Under the pieces are notes generated by a model. It saw nothing but the letters and a program-made list of their open reading frames with translations. It ran no database searches and was not told the DNA's origin. From Arthonia radiata (taxonomy: Eukaryota; Ascomycota; Arthoniomycetes; Arthoniales; Arthoniaceae), in contig PSQN01000006.1 in assembly GCA_002989075.1 (NCBI GenBank), positions 1,563,018 through 1,627,017 of the forward strand: a DNA stretch of 64,000 bases, in the 5' to 3' direction. Below are positions 24,385 through 34,497 of the stretch, piece by piece (position 1 is the stretch's first letter; each line of letters opens with the position of its first letter). The translations under genes were made by a program, and so were the position numbers.

Positions 24385-25389
24385 ATGGATGCCAGTCGAT
24401 GGGCTCAAAAAGCCTATGATCAACTCCCAGAACTACCCAAGGTCTTGCAAACGCAGGCCAAAACAAGAAGCCTGACCATAGCATTCATTGGCACAGGGCG
24501 CCTCCTCACTTCCATCATTAAAGGTCTACTGGCGTCTTCTGAAGCAGACAACCTAACGATACTGGCCACGGTCCAGCATAAGAGTTCCATCAGGCGTGTT
24601 CTGAACGATCTTGGGCGGCCTGACCACATCGCCACCGAAGCGAGTAGCCTGCAGGTCTACAAGTATAGATACAACGCCCATTGCATAGTCAATGCCGACC
24701 TCACGGTCCTCGGCGTACACCCCAGCGACTTTGAAAGTATACTCCATGCTGGCGGTATCGTGAACGCTTTGCAAGGCAAGGTACTAGCCTCAGTACTGGG
24801 CGGTGTATCTTCCGACAAACTCGATGATGCTATCCGGAAATCACACAATTGTACCGACGAATACCACCAAGACCCCGCGGTCATTCTGAGGACCATGACC
24901 TCAACAGCAGCATCGGTGCGCGAGGCGTTCACACTCATCGAGGACGTTGCGACAGAGCCACCGAATTCGTACTTCCCCCAGCCCAGCAAAGAGCGCAGAC
25001 ACGACGCGATGGACCTCGCAACCCGAATGTTCAGCCTACTAGGTCGTACACGCCTCGTGCCGGCCTCCGAAATCGATGCCAGCTCTGCTATTTCAGGCTC
25101 TGGGCCGGCATTCTTCGCCAGATTGATAAGGCCTGCTGCAGACGCATTGGTCGAACAAGGCGTAGCAGAAAGCCTGGCGCTGGAGATGGTTGCTGAGGCA
25201 ATGATCGGCACGGGTGCGCTTGTCCGAGCGGGAAAAAGGCCGGAGGAAGTCGTTGAAAGCGTGACGAGTCCGCAAGGTAGCACAGCTCGAGGCTTGCAGA
25301 TGATGGACGAGCTGGGCGTCGCGGCAGGCATGCGCAAAGCTGTCGAGATTACGGCAGAGGCTGCGGCGAAACTTGGAAACAAGCAATGA
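24385..25389 (+). CDS. pro3: pyrroline-5-carboxylate reductase, 334 aa
   Basis: Catalyses the NAD(P)H-dependent reduction of 1-pyrroline-5-carboxylate to L-proline, the last step of proline synthesis. The N-terminal Rossmann site is IAFIGTGRLLTSIIKGLL (about residues 31-48). The C-terminal dimerisation domain carries the family signature: SGSGPAFFARLIRPAADALV, then GTGALV and the VTSPQGSTARGL block (about residues 290-310). Length and domain order fit eukaryotic P5CR, with a slightly long N-terminus. I start at the ATG at 24,385; the frame opens 6 nt earlier at a TTG. No intron. Confidence 0.95.
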   Translation: MDASRWAQKAYDQLPELPKVLQTQAKTRSLTIAFIGTGRLLTSIIKGLLASSEADNLTILATVQHKSSIRRVLNDLGRPDHIATEASSLQVYKYRYNAHCIVNADLTVLGVHPSDFESILHAGGIVNALQGKVLASVLGGVSSDKLDDAIRKSHNCTDEYHQDPAVILRTMTSTAASVREAFTLIEDVATEPPNSYFPQPSKERRHDAMDLATRMFSLLGRTRLVPASEIDASSAISGSGPAFFARLIRPAADALVEQGVAESLALEMVAEAMIGTGALVRAGKRPEEVVESVTSPQGSTARGLQMMDELGVAAGMRKAVEITAEAAAKLGNKQ

Positions 25390-25782
25390 CATTACCACGT
25401 TTATCCGAGGTTGGATAGATCAAGGATACGTGGCGAACAAAGTTCGCGAGTTCGTTCCATGTATGTCTTTGATATGGGCCATTTCCCTGGAATGTGAAAC
25501 CAATTTGCATCGCGCCTTGATTGTCCATTGACCCCTATCGCCGTATTTCTGATCACCTAGAAAGAGACTGTGCTAACCCTATTAGGGCTAGCGTATCTCG
25601 AAGTCATCAGGAAAGAGCAGTCACGCTTTGCATCTTTCACTCAGCCTACCAGTATTCCGAAAAAGCGCAAAACAGAGAATCATGATGCCAAGAACAAGAT
25701 AGTAGACTTACCTCAAGCTCGAAAAAGTGCAAAAGGCATCAAACAGCAACACCACTCACGCGGTGGCCCAAAGTCCAGCAAA
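25390..25782. other. intergenic, with open frame leading into the G-patch gene
   Basis: 393 bp. The frame of the next gene is open back to 25,570 without an ATG, and the translated stretch is basic (KKRKTENHD..). It may be 5' UTR or hide a small upstream exon; I see no convincing exon start. Confidence 0.4.
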
Positions 25783-26736
25783 ATGGCAAAGCCAAAAGCC
25801 GGCCTCGGCGCCACTCTAAAGCCAACAGTGGCAGACGAAGACGAAGAAGACGATTACATGTCCGCCGCCTTCCTGGCTTCCACCACCGCCCCCAAACAGC
25901 CCGAGACCTCCCTCGAGCGCACCAAACGCCTCAAAGCGGAAGCCGCCGCCCGCGCCAAACCACTCTCAAAAGCCGAGCTGGACCGTCAGAACCGCGCGCG
26001 CCAGCAAGAAGCTCTTAACAGATCGCTTACTGAAGATGCGGGGAACAATAAGGGCTTGGCGATGATGCAGAAACTTGGATTCAAGCCTGGTCAGACGCTC
26101 GGCAAGCAGGGTGGGCTGACCCAACCGATCAATGTGGAAATGAAGGAGGGACGTGAGGGTATTGGGCGGGAGGGTGAAAAGAAGCGGAGGTCGAGAGAGG
26201 AGTTTGCGAGGAGAGAGGAGGGTGAGAAGAGGGTGAAGGTGAGTGCGGAGGAGTATGCGGAACGCATGCGGAGAGAGGCGGTAGAAAAGAGGGTGGAGGG
26301 TCAGGTGAGGGACGCGATGAAGGTTGCTGAGCGCTTAGATGAGGAGCAAGGCGACGACGAGAGTGTGAGCGAGGGAGTCGGGAAGCGAAAGCCAGATGTT
26401 GTTTGGCGAGGTCTTGAGCGAGAGAGGGCGAGGAAGGAGCAGCGGGACTGGGACAAGCGGAGGGGTTTCGAGTTGGGGACAGCACTGCCAAAGTATGCGG
26501 TGGAGGAGGATGACCTGTTGATTGAGCAAGCGCAGAAGATTGCGCAGGTTGTGCAGGATGAGCATGACGAAGATGAGGAACTAGATGAGTTCGAGAGCTT
26601 GGAGCCTGAGGAGAGGCTGGAGAGAGTGGTTATGTTCTTGAGGGAGAAGCATCGATATTGCTTTTGGTGCAAGATGCAGTATGACGAATCTGGATTACCA
26701 GGATGCCCAGGAACGACTGAGGAGGAGCATGATTGA
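25783..26736 (+). CDS. G-patch / DUF4187 protein (GPATCH11-like), 317 aa
   Basis: The N-terminus is acidic and contains DEDDYMSAAFL, typical of the GPATCH11 family. A G-patch follows at about residues 88-115 (NNKGLAMMQKLGFKPGQTLG). The middle is a highly charged, helical Arg/Glu-rich region. The C-terminal DUF4187 motif is intact, with a YCFWCKMQY..GCPGTTEEEHD arrangement of Cys and His likely to bind zinc. G-patches stimulate DEAH-box helicases, and GPATCH11 relatives are nuclear and linked to splicing. The ATG at 25,783 gives the normal family start; the frame extends further 5' with only a GTG. Confidence 0.9.
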   Translation: MAKPKAGLGATLKPTVADEDEEDDYMSAAFLASTTAPKQPETSLERTKRLKAEAAARAKPLSKAELDRQNRARQQEALNRSLTEDAGNNKGLAMMQKLGFKPGQTLGKQGGLTQPINVEMKEGREGIGREGEKKRRSREEFARREEGEKRVKVSAEEYAERMRREAVEKRVEGQVRDAMKVAERLDEEQGDDESVSEGVGKRKPDVVWRGLERERARKEQRDWDKRRGFELGTALPKYAVEEDDLLIEQAQKIAQVVQDEHDEDEELDEFESLEPEERLERVVMFLREKHRYCFWCKMQYDESGLPGCPGTTEEEHD

Positions 26737-28116
26737 CATGAATCCAACATCAACGCTACTAATTGGCATAGAGCGCATCTTCATCAGTACCACCCATGCA
26801 ATATCAGACGACAGCTCACAGGCTGAGCATTCCAAATCCGGCTTCGGGCTCTGGTCGAAGACCACTTGCGTACCAAGAGCATCTGCCAAGTCCTTATAAC
26901 CGGCACATGGCTTTCTATAGGTATCATCATATCCAAACGCTCCAGAAAATGCAATGCATCCAGCGCAAGGCTGGCCGCCCAAGAAGTCAAACAATATGTT
27001 AAGATCAAGGAACGGAGCTCATCAGAGTGATGACAATACACCCTTGTCAAATGCTTTATCAGCGTTGAATGTTCTTGAATGGACCGGCGCACGGTTCAAC
27101 ACAGGCAGCTGACCGAGAGTTTATAAGGAGAATTACAAACCGCCTGTGAGCTGTCGTCACTCTCGACCTCGCTTACGGAGCGCTATTGGCAGCACCTTCC
27201 ACCGCTTTCGTGGATAAGGCAGAATCGCAGAGCACCTCGGTTCGGTCTTACTGTGATGTTGTTCCAAGCCACAGGCAAGAAAGCACATCATGGGAAGTCA
27301 CCGCTGTCACCGCAAAGTCGGCAGGTCGGGGACATGCAGGCTTTATACTGGTCGTCGTGCTCGAACAGGCACGAAGGCCATCCCATCTTCTGTCTAGGAC
27401 ACCGAAAAAGGTGAAAGGAAATGGTTGTCCAATTGAGCGAAAAGAGGCTGGTAAGCAATGCTGCAAGTGCATCGTCAGCTTCGCATGATCCTGTACTTTG
27501 CTTATTTGTTCTAACCCTTACGGTGGTCCAGTAGTGCGAATATCAGTAAGCATACAAAGCCTTCGCGGGCGGACCCGTCGACAGTGTGATGGTGCATCTT
27601 CCAGCTTCAAGCTCAGGGTCGATCTGCTCGTCGTCAATATTATTCCGTGAACGTACGTATCAAGATCAGTATTGTACCGAGCGACAGTCCCCCACTCTGA
27701 TTGCTGCGTCGTTGTATCTTCAGACATACTTAGTTGAACGACCTTTAGCAAACAGCTCAACGCGGCTACTGCGGAGTTGCCCTTGCATGAACCAAGCGAA
27801 CGTAAACGCACACTAATCAAAGGGGCGAAGAACGGATAAACGGGAGCACGCGATTGGACAACTGCGAGGTATGTCAGCAAGGACGGGTACTGTCATGCAT
27901 GAGCGGAAAATCTCCCGCGGGACCCCACCTTCAATGCATGGGCATTACCCAAGCAACCTCTACTCAAGGAATTGATAACAGTGATATAACAACCCAGTGA
28001 CCCCTCACAACATTCTGTCTTTTAAGTCCAGAGCATCTTCTGCTCACCACAGTCTCGACCGTTTACTTCACTTCGCACTACACTACCTCATCCTTTGCAA
28101 ATTCACCACAGCCAAG
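26737..28116. other. intergenic, no gene recognised
   Basis: About 1.4 kb between two plus-strand genes. Several overlapping open frames of 60-120 codons on both strands show no recognisable domain or consistent coding bias. The last 100 bp or so are C/T-rich and probably belong to the promoter and 5' UTR of the flavodoxin-fold gene. Confidence 0.5.
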
Positions 28117-28988
28117 ATGGCTCCAAAGATCGCTATCGTCTACGTGAGCGGTCACTTCGGAGCTCACAACAAATAAGGATAGGCTAACCAGTCTCAAGTA
28201 CTCCATGTACGGGCACATCAAGCAGCTCGCCGACGCAGAGCTCAAGGGCATCGAAGCCGCCGGTGGCAAGGCCGACTTCTTCCGTGTCCCTGAGACCCTC
28301 TCCGATGATGTTCTCAGCAAGATGCACGTACGTGTACCCTGAAAATGCGTTCCACGCTCGCTGTTAACTGATCATCCATTCCCAATAGGCACCACCGAAG
28401 GACAGCAGTATCCCCGAGCTCACCGATCCCAAGACGCTCACGGAATACGATGGCGTTCTCTTCGGCATTCCTACCCGCTACGGCAACTTCCCAGCTCAGT
28501 GGAAGGCCTTCTGGGACAAGACTGGCGGCATCTGGCAGTCTGGCGGATAGTAAGTCTTCTGAGTCCTTCATGCAGTCTTGATGAGCGAGCTCAAACTAAT
28601 TGCCGTATGTAGCTGGGGTAAGTATGCCGGTGTGTTCGTCTCCACTGCCTCGATGGGTGGTGGTCAGGAGAGCACGGTGCTCGCTACCATGAGCACCCTT
28701 GCGCATCACGGCATGATCTACGTCCCTCTCGGTTATGCCGTAAGTCTTGATCGACTCTTGTGGACGATTAGCCCACGGACATCTACGAGGAGAAAGCTGA
28801 CATCATCACAGAAATGCTTCAATGAGCTTGCTGCCCTCGACGAGGTCCGTGGCGGATCTGCTTGGGGCGCTGGTACCTTTGCTGGAGGCGACGGCTCTCG
28901 TCAACCCACGGAGCGCGAACTCTTCGTGGCCAAGACCCAAGGGGAGTGCTTCTACAAGGCCGTTGCCGCTGCTCACGGCGGTGCATGA
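28117..28988 (+). CDS. WrbA/Pst2-type flavodoxin-fold NAD(P)H:quinone reductase, 206 aa
   Basis: Two-electron quinone reductase of the WrbA family (fungal Pst2/Ycp4, allergen Alt a 7 type), FMN-binding. Five exons: 28117-28143, 28199-28327, 28389-28549, 28613-28739 and 28812-28988, all with GT..AG introns of 55-72 bp. The spliced protein starts [20 protein letters not shown], the FMN phosphate loop. It continues with [12 protein letters not shown], then [12 protein letters not shown], and ends with [19 protein letters not shown], a family hallmark. The reading ends at TGA (28,986-28,988), the normal family length. That stop sits in the context UGA-CUA-G and the frame stays open for 66 more codons, listed separately. 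The role is antioxidant quinone detoxification. Confidence 0.95.
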
Positions 28989-29189
28989 CTAGATGGAGGG
29001 GAGAACAAGGACTCCGGTATTGGTGCTGGTGCAATAGGCGACGAGGACGATAAGCGTGTCGACCAGGCTACTGCTGGACCTCCCAAGGACACTAAGCCAT
29101 CCACTCACCAGCCCCCTACAGCGGCAGAAAGTGCACCAGATGATGGCAAGCTTTTTGGATGCATCCCGAAGAGGTGCGTCATCCAGTGA
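28989..29189 (+). CDS. putative readthrough extension with C-terminal CaaX box
   Basis: In-frame continuation of the quinone reductase after its TGA: 66 codons, then TGA at 29,187-29,189. The translated extension is a Gly-, Asp-, Lys-, Pro- and Ala-rich linker, hydrophilic and probably disordered. It ends GKLFGCIPKRCVIQ, a CaaX box (CVIQ) with a second Cys seven residues upstream and basic residues between. This is the architecture of a prenylated and possibly palmitoylated membrane anchor. The stop context UGA CUA G is the established high-readthrough motif of fungal and animal enzymes. Alternatively, splicing of a 57-nt intron from GTGCAT (28,981) to AATAG (29,037) would also remove the stop in frame, though that donor is weak. 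Not proven without RNA or protein data. Confidence 0.65.
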   Translation, partial: LDGGENKDSGIGAGAIGDEDDKRVDQATAGPPKDTKPSTHQPPTAAESAPDDGKLFGCIPKRCVIQ

Positions 29190-30935
29190 TCTCGACCACG
29201 GCATTATCGCAGCCTTGACACTGTCCGTCGACGAATACCACGAAAATAGATAGAAACGAACTGAGAGCCGCTCGTCAAACTTTACTTTGAATGTGTTTCG
29301 ATTTGTGTAAAATCTTCAGTCCTGCGTCATGCCTCCTGCATACCCCACACCTCTTCACACGTGCTCGCGCATGCCTTGCCTTACCATCTCTCCCCTCAAA
29401 CGTCGCGTCTCCTCCAATCAGTAATTTAATGTATGTACCGGGTGTGCAGCGCTCCTGCACGGTGCGCAAGCGCATGATGCACAGCGGCGATCATCATGCA
29501 CAAGGACGCGTGCGCACGGCATATCGAAACCTACGCAGGGGTAAATGCTTGTTTCTTGTCCCGTGAACGCGAGAGAGCAGCAGTGCGTCCAGGCATGAAA
29601 CTCGACTATCGTGTAGTCGTAGGCCACGGGTGGATTTCGAAAAACCTCATTGTGACTGCAGGCGAAACGGAAGAGAAAATTGAGATGAGGACGACAGGCG
29701 ACCAAGTTGCAAGAAAGCCTTGGCTCGTGCGTGGCCCTGGTGAGGATCACAGACCGCGTTTGCCCTTTTCCTCCCTCATTTGTCGACAAGAAAGGGTCAG
29801 CACCGGTGGCTGGAAGCTATTACCGCAACGGACTAGAGACATGGACAGATCGGCGGCGACCGCGCTAGACGGGGTTTTTGCTGCCCAATACGCTACTGAT
29901 TTTCCGAGGTAGCATTCTGTCGGGGGTGCTGGGCTGACCTGGCACCTCTGTCCAAACCCTTGACGGACATCCGTCGAAAAAGACTCAAATCGTCGAAAAA
30001 GACAGCGGTTGATGTGATGGAAACCATAAGAGAGGTAGGAGCGTTGTGCCCTGTATTTCGCTTATCCAAAAGGGCAGGAGGCGTGCCGGAGACAACTCCC
30101 GAGCGGCCACCAACAGCTGAGCAAATTTCAGTTTCATCTGGTCCGGCACTTGCTTGAGCCCAGCCGGGTGGCCTCCCCGATCCCTTCGCGTCGTAAATCA
30201 TCCCCCTTCCGGCGAGCGCGTCTGCTGACCCAAGCTTGGCTGGGGGTAAAAGCTCCAGCACCAAGGACTCCTTCCTCCCGCGCCACCAAGCACCTTGCTG
30301 CTGTAGCATGTGCCAAGGGCTTGACAACCCAGCTGTCCATTTTGCTTTTCTCTCCAGACGTCGCTGTTTGAGCTTTCTCCATAGCACTGCAGCCACCCCA
30401 GATCGCGGACGGTTTCCGACCCTTGTACTTCTCGCTTTTTGCAGGCCTTGTGTGCTCATTTCAAGCTCGAGCCGCACTAATCTTACAATCCTCGCTTCCG
30501 GATCGTGGACTTCCAGCGAACCTGAGACGGCGACGTTGTCCTCCTCACGTGGCTACGGTTGCCCTCCTGTGACTATCGGACGTTGAGCCGTTGTCCTGGT
30601 CACTCAGATTCGTCTCGTTGAGTTCTGGCAACGGCCTTACCCTTGGAACTTCAATTTCCTATTCCACGTGGATTCTGAGCGCTATCGTCGTTGTGGCTCC
30701 GCGACCCAGCGCCCTCTCAACGGGCTAGGCCACGGACGACTCACGAGGCGTATGAGACAGCCAAGTCTTGGGTACTGCCAGCATAACAACCGAGACAGCC
30801 CCTAGAGGCATCCAGCCCTCATCATCATCTTGTCTCCCCGCATCCAGTGAGTACTTGGTACTCCCAAAGCAGTCACTCTTTCACCTCGCCATCCCCGTTT
30901 ACGAGCTCTTCTGGTAAGCGCTCACCACCGACACG
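29190..30935. other. intergenic, no gene recognised
   Basis: About 1.75 kb. Open frames such as 29,893-30,477 (minus, 194 codons) and 29,496-29,912 (plus) overlap each other and have no recognisable domain. The right-hand part probably contains the promoter and 5' leader of the Rhodopsin-domain gene. Confidence 0.5.
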
Positions 30936-32174
30936 ATGGGAGGACTGGAGAATGTCCCGGCCATGATCAGCCCTCGCGGCATGAACACTATCATAATCCA
31001 AGCGGTCTTCACATTCCTCGCCCTTACGTTCCTCAGCCTACGATTGTATACAAACTTCCGCATACGCCGCTTAGTTACAGTGTCCGACTGGTTGGCTGTC
31101 GCAGCGTTCCTCTTCTATCTGCCTCTCGCAGTTTGTGTTGTTCTTGCATGTGTCTACGGCGGGCTCGGTTTTCATGTCAAGAACCTCGATCCGGCGTATG
31201 GGCGCAACAACTTCAAGATAACGCTCCTCGGCGAGACAGCTTATCCGACCTCTCTGGCGTTGACGAAGTGCAGCATTTGCTACCTCCTAGCAACCATTTT
31301 CCCGGTCAAACCGTTCCGCATCGCATGTCTCGTCCTCGCCGTCTGCTGTGCGTGCTGGGGCATCATGACAATGCTGGTCGGTTACCTCATTTGCCACCCC
31401 TTAGCCTACAACTGGGATCCCCAAGGCACAGAAGGATCATGTGGAAATATCGTCGCCGCCTGGACGTCCATTGGCGCGTTAGATGTTATCTTCGACGCCG
31501 CGATCTTCATTTTACCATTCCCCATGCTGGCCAAGCTCAAGATGAGATCAGGGCGCAAAATGGCGGTCAGCAGTGTGTTCATACTTGCTGCGGTGACGAT
31601 CATCATTGGTATCGTTCGCACGATTATGGTGAACCAAGCGGACGTGACAGACTTTACATACACCGGCTACTACACTTTCGTTTGGACCGGCATCGAGCCA
31701 CCCATCGCCATTATGGTCGCCTGCCTAATGACCATGCGACCCCTCTTTCTCGTGTACTGGCCACGGATTCGCGAAGCCTTTGGCCTTTCCGCTTGCGGTG
31801 AAGCCGACGACAGCGAACTGGAGAGCTACTACCCCGACAATGGCCCAGCGACACGACGCTTCCGCCATCAAAGTTACGGCACGCGCACCTCGCAGCACCC
31901 GGCAGCTCAGGAAATCACTGAAAGTCGTCATGGCGAGACGTTCTTGGAGATGAACGACGCGCACTCTGAAGACGGCACCGCGACGCAAGTGGGCAGCATG
32001 ACTGAGCTGAGCACGCCGTCTACCCCGGCGAAGACGAAAGTCAAGAATAAGACCATGTCGCAAGAGGTGAATGAGCTCGCAAGGAGCGAGTCGATACCTG
32101 AAGAAGAGATATTCTCAATGGGTGCCACGCCCGCGCTTGAGCCGGCTTATGAGGGGAGGAGCCGACGGCATTGA
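30936..32174 (+). CDS. fungal Rhodopsin-domain integral membrane protein, 412 aa
   Basis: Seven hydrophobic segments fill residues about 15-285, with the family pattern RLYTNFRI near the first loop, SDWLAVAAFLFY in the second helix, a LTKCSICYLLATIF third helix, a conserved LDVIFDAAIFILPFPML fifth helix and WTGIEPPIAIMVACL near the end. This is the fungal Rhodopsin domain related to PTH11-type receptors. No CFEM domain precedes it. The C-terminal 125 residues are polar, Ser/Thr-rich and probably cytoplasmic and regulated. Plasma-membrane sensing is inferred from the family; no ligand can be predicted. ATG start, no intron. Confidence 0.88.
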   Translation: MGGLENVPAMISPRGMNTIIIQAVFTFLALTFLSLRLYTNFRIRRLVTVSDWLAVAAFLFYLPLAVCVVLACVYGGLGFHVKNLDPAYGRNNFKITLLGETAYPTSLALTKCSICYLLATIFPVKPFRIACLVLAVCCACWGIMTMLVGYLICHPLAYNWDPQGTEGSCGNIVAAWTSIGALDVIFDAAIFILPFPMLAKLKMRSGRKMAVSSVFILAAVTIIIGIVRTIMVNQADVTDFTYTGYYTFVWTGIEPPIAIMVACLMTMRPLFLVYWPRIREAFGLSACGEADDSELESYYPDNGPATRRFRHQSYGTRTSQHPAAQEITESRHGETFLEMNDAHSEDGTATQVGSMTELSTPSTPAKTKVKNKTMSQEVNELARSESIPEEEIFSMGATPALEPAYEGRSRRH

Positions 32175-33184
32175 ACTGACACAACGAAAATACAAAGAAG
32201 TCTATACCTGGCCTCGAGCCAAAAATATCCACAAAGATGTCTGACCGTTGGTCACATCAACACCCATCCACCATCCGTCCAACACAAGCAGACGCTGCCT
32301 CACACTTCGCGACACGCTGCATCCACGAAAGATTGACTAGTGGCATGATATGCTTGGACGGCGCTCAGCGTAGCCTCATGCCGGAACAGAAGCCCGCTTG
32401 AGAGATCAACCAAGGTGATTCAGAAGGCGCAGCTCTTCTCGCAGACGGAAGCAAGGGCCGTCGAGGACTCACATGACGAGCTCATAGAGAGCCGGCCATG
32501 CAAGGACACAAACTCAACGTGTCTGGCACTCCCCGCTCGCGGGAGTTCGATTCACTACGCGGCAGCGTACTCAGAACGGAAAAGTCTCCATCATTGCTCT
32601 GGATCCTGCGCACTTAGTCAGTGCCAGAGAACAACAACATCTACCCACCACATGGAGACACGCAAACTGTCCACTTCTATTCACACACCAAAAGCCTACT
32701 TTCCAGTCACACTTTCGCGCCACATACCATCCCCACGGAATACCACACGATCCTTTCGTTCCCATACCGCACTGACGGTACCTACAACCAACTGCCTTTA
32801 CTGCGTTCATTACCACGACCAAAATCCACCTGGGAGACCCGACAACCAATCGGAAGGGAAATTAAGCAGCGACGCATGACGAATCACGAGTAATGATGCT
32901 TCAGCCGGGTGGTCTTCTGTCGCTTCGCGTCGAGCTTTCGCTCTTGTAATATACCCATAGTTTGTTTGTTTGTATTTATCGATACCCAATACTATCGACC
33001 ATTTCACGATCCCCGCCTTGCTCTCGCTTACTCTTTTCTGTCTCTTTATGCCTACTTGTCGAACAGTAAAGATCTGTATCTTTTTATCATTCGATCTTAG
33101 TACGCAAATACAGAAGTCCTACGCCCTCTCTTCTAGCAAGGCTTTTGTATTGTAACGGTCTTAAAAAGTATAGCTCTTAACAGG
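32175..33184. other. intergenic, no gene recognised
   Basis: About 1 kb downstream of the Rhodopsin-domain gene. The longest open frame (32,415-32,879, plus) begins at GTG and has no recognisable domain. The right side becomes T-rich and runs into the minisatellite. Confidence 0.5.
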
Positions 33185-33512
33185 AATGCTCTCTCCCAGC
33201 ACCGCTCTCTCCTGGTACCGCTCTCTGCCAGCACCGCTCTCTTCTAGCACCGCTCTCTCCTAGTACCGCTCTCTGCCAGCACCGCTCTCTTCTAGTACCG
33301 CTCTCTTCTAGCATCGCTCTCTAATAGCAACGCTCTCTTCTGGCAACGCTCTCTTCTGGCATCGCTCTCTTCCAGTACCGCTCTCTTCTAGCATCGCTCT
33401 CTAATAGCAACGCTCTCTTCTGGCAACGCTCTCTTCTGACAACGCTCTCTTCTGGTACCGCTCTCTTCTAGTACCGCTCTCTTCTGGTACCGCTCTCTTC
33501 TGGTACCGCTCT
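33185..33512. repeat. 16-bp minisatellite, about 20 copies
   Basis: Tandem array of a 16-bp unit resembling GCTCTCTTCTAGCACC, with variants at the TAG/TGG/CAG and CAC/TAC/CAT positions. About 20 copies fill 328 bp. It stops at an undetermined base (N at 33,513). Confidence 0.92.
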
Positions 33513-33514
33513 NC

Positions 33515-34245
33515 AGTGAGAGGGAGATGGCAGTGAGAGGGAGATGGCAGTGAGAGGGAGATGGCAGTGAGAGGGAGATGGCAGTGAGAGGGAGATGGCA
33601 GTGAGAGGGAGATGGCAGTGAGAGGGAGATGGCAGTGAGAGGGAGATGGCAGTGAGAGGGAGATGGCAGTGAGAGGGAGATGGCAGTGAGAGGGAGATGG
33701 CAGTGAGAGGGAGATGGCAGTGAGAGGGAGATGGCAGTGAGAGGGAGATGGCAGTGAGAGGGAGATGGCAGTGAGAGGGAGATGGCAGTGAGAGGGAGAT
33801 GGCAGTGAGAGGGAGATGGCAGTGAGAGGGAGATGGCAGTGAGAGGGAGATGGCAGTGAGAGGGAGATGGCAGTGAGAGGGAGATGGCAGTGAGAGGGAG
33901 ATGGCAGTGAGAGGGAGATGGCAGTGAGAGGGAGATGGCAGTGAGAGGGAGATGGCAGTGAGAGGGAGATGGCAGTGAGAGGGAGATGGCAGTGAGAGGG
34001 AGATGGCAGTGAGAGGGAGATGGCAGTGAGAGGGAGATGGCAGTGAGAGGGAGATGGCAGTGAGAGGGAGATGGCAGTGAGAGGGAGATGGCAGTGAGAG
34101 GGAGATGGCAGTGAGAGGGAGATGGCAGTGAGAGGGAGATGGCAGTGAGAGGGAGATGGCAGTGAGAGGGAGATAGTAGTGAGAGGGAGATAGTAGTGAG
34201 AGGGAGATAGTAGTGAGAGGGAGACAGCGATGAGAGAGATATGGC
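33515..34245. repeat. 17-bp minisatellite, 38 perfect copies plus variants
   Basis: Tandem array of the 17-mer AGTGAGAGGGAGATGGC. Positions 33,515-34,160 are exactly 38 uninterrupted identical units. Three units ending GATAGT and two more divergent units follow, to 34,245. Its reverse complement resembles the unit of the array to the left, so the two arrays meet roughly head-to-head at the N at 33,513. The long minus-strand open frames here are artefacts of a 51-nt (3 x 17) period. Confidence 0.95.
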
Positions 34246-34497
34246 AATGGGAGCGCATCGCTTGAGATAGATTGGACATTGTAATAATCACATCTCAAAT
34301 TCTCATGCCTTTGCATAGCATACAGATTGGAGACATATCACGTCGACCAGCCAAGGTCAACCAAACGCCTTGCAGACGTCGAGTCCATGTATACCTACCC
34401 TCCCTCCCCAAAAGCCTCGAATAAGGCATCAGTCAAATCCTTTTCCAACCCAGACGCCAGCAATGCTCTTGTCGTCAACATTCGCGGTCATACCACA

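Noticed and set aside
29893-30477. Minus-strand frame of 194 codons as a gene
   Set aside because: No domain, overlaps several equal-sized frames on the other strand, unconvincing composition.
33185-34245. CRISPR-like array
   Set aside because: Direct tandem repeats without spacers in a eukaryotic genome; a minisatellite.
33401-34316. Two long minus-strand open frames (about 280-300 codons) of repeated Leu/Pro/Ser/His peptides
   Set aside because: They are produced by the 17-bp array (51-nt period) and cross an N; not genes.
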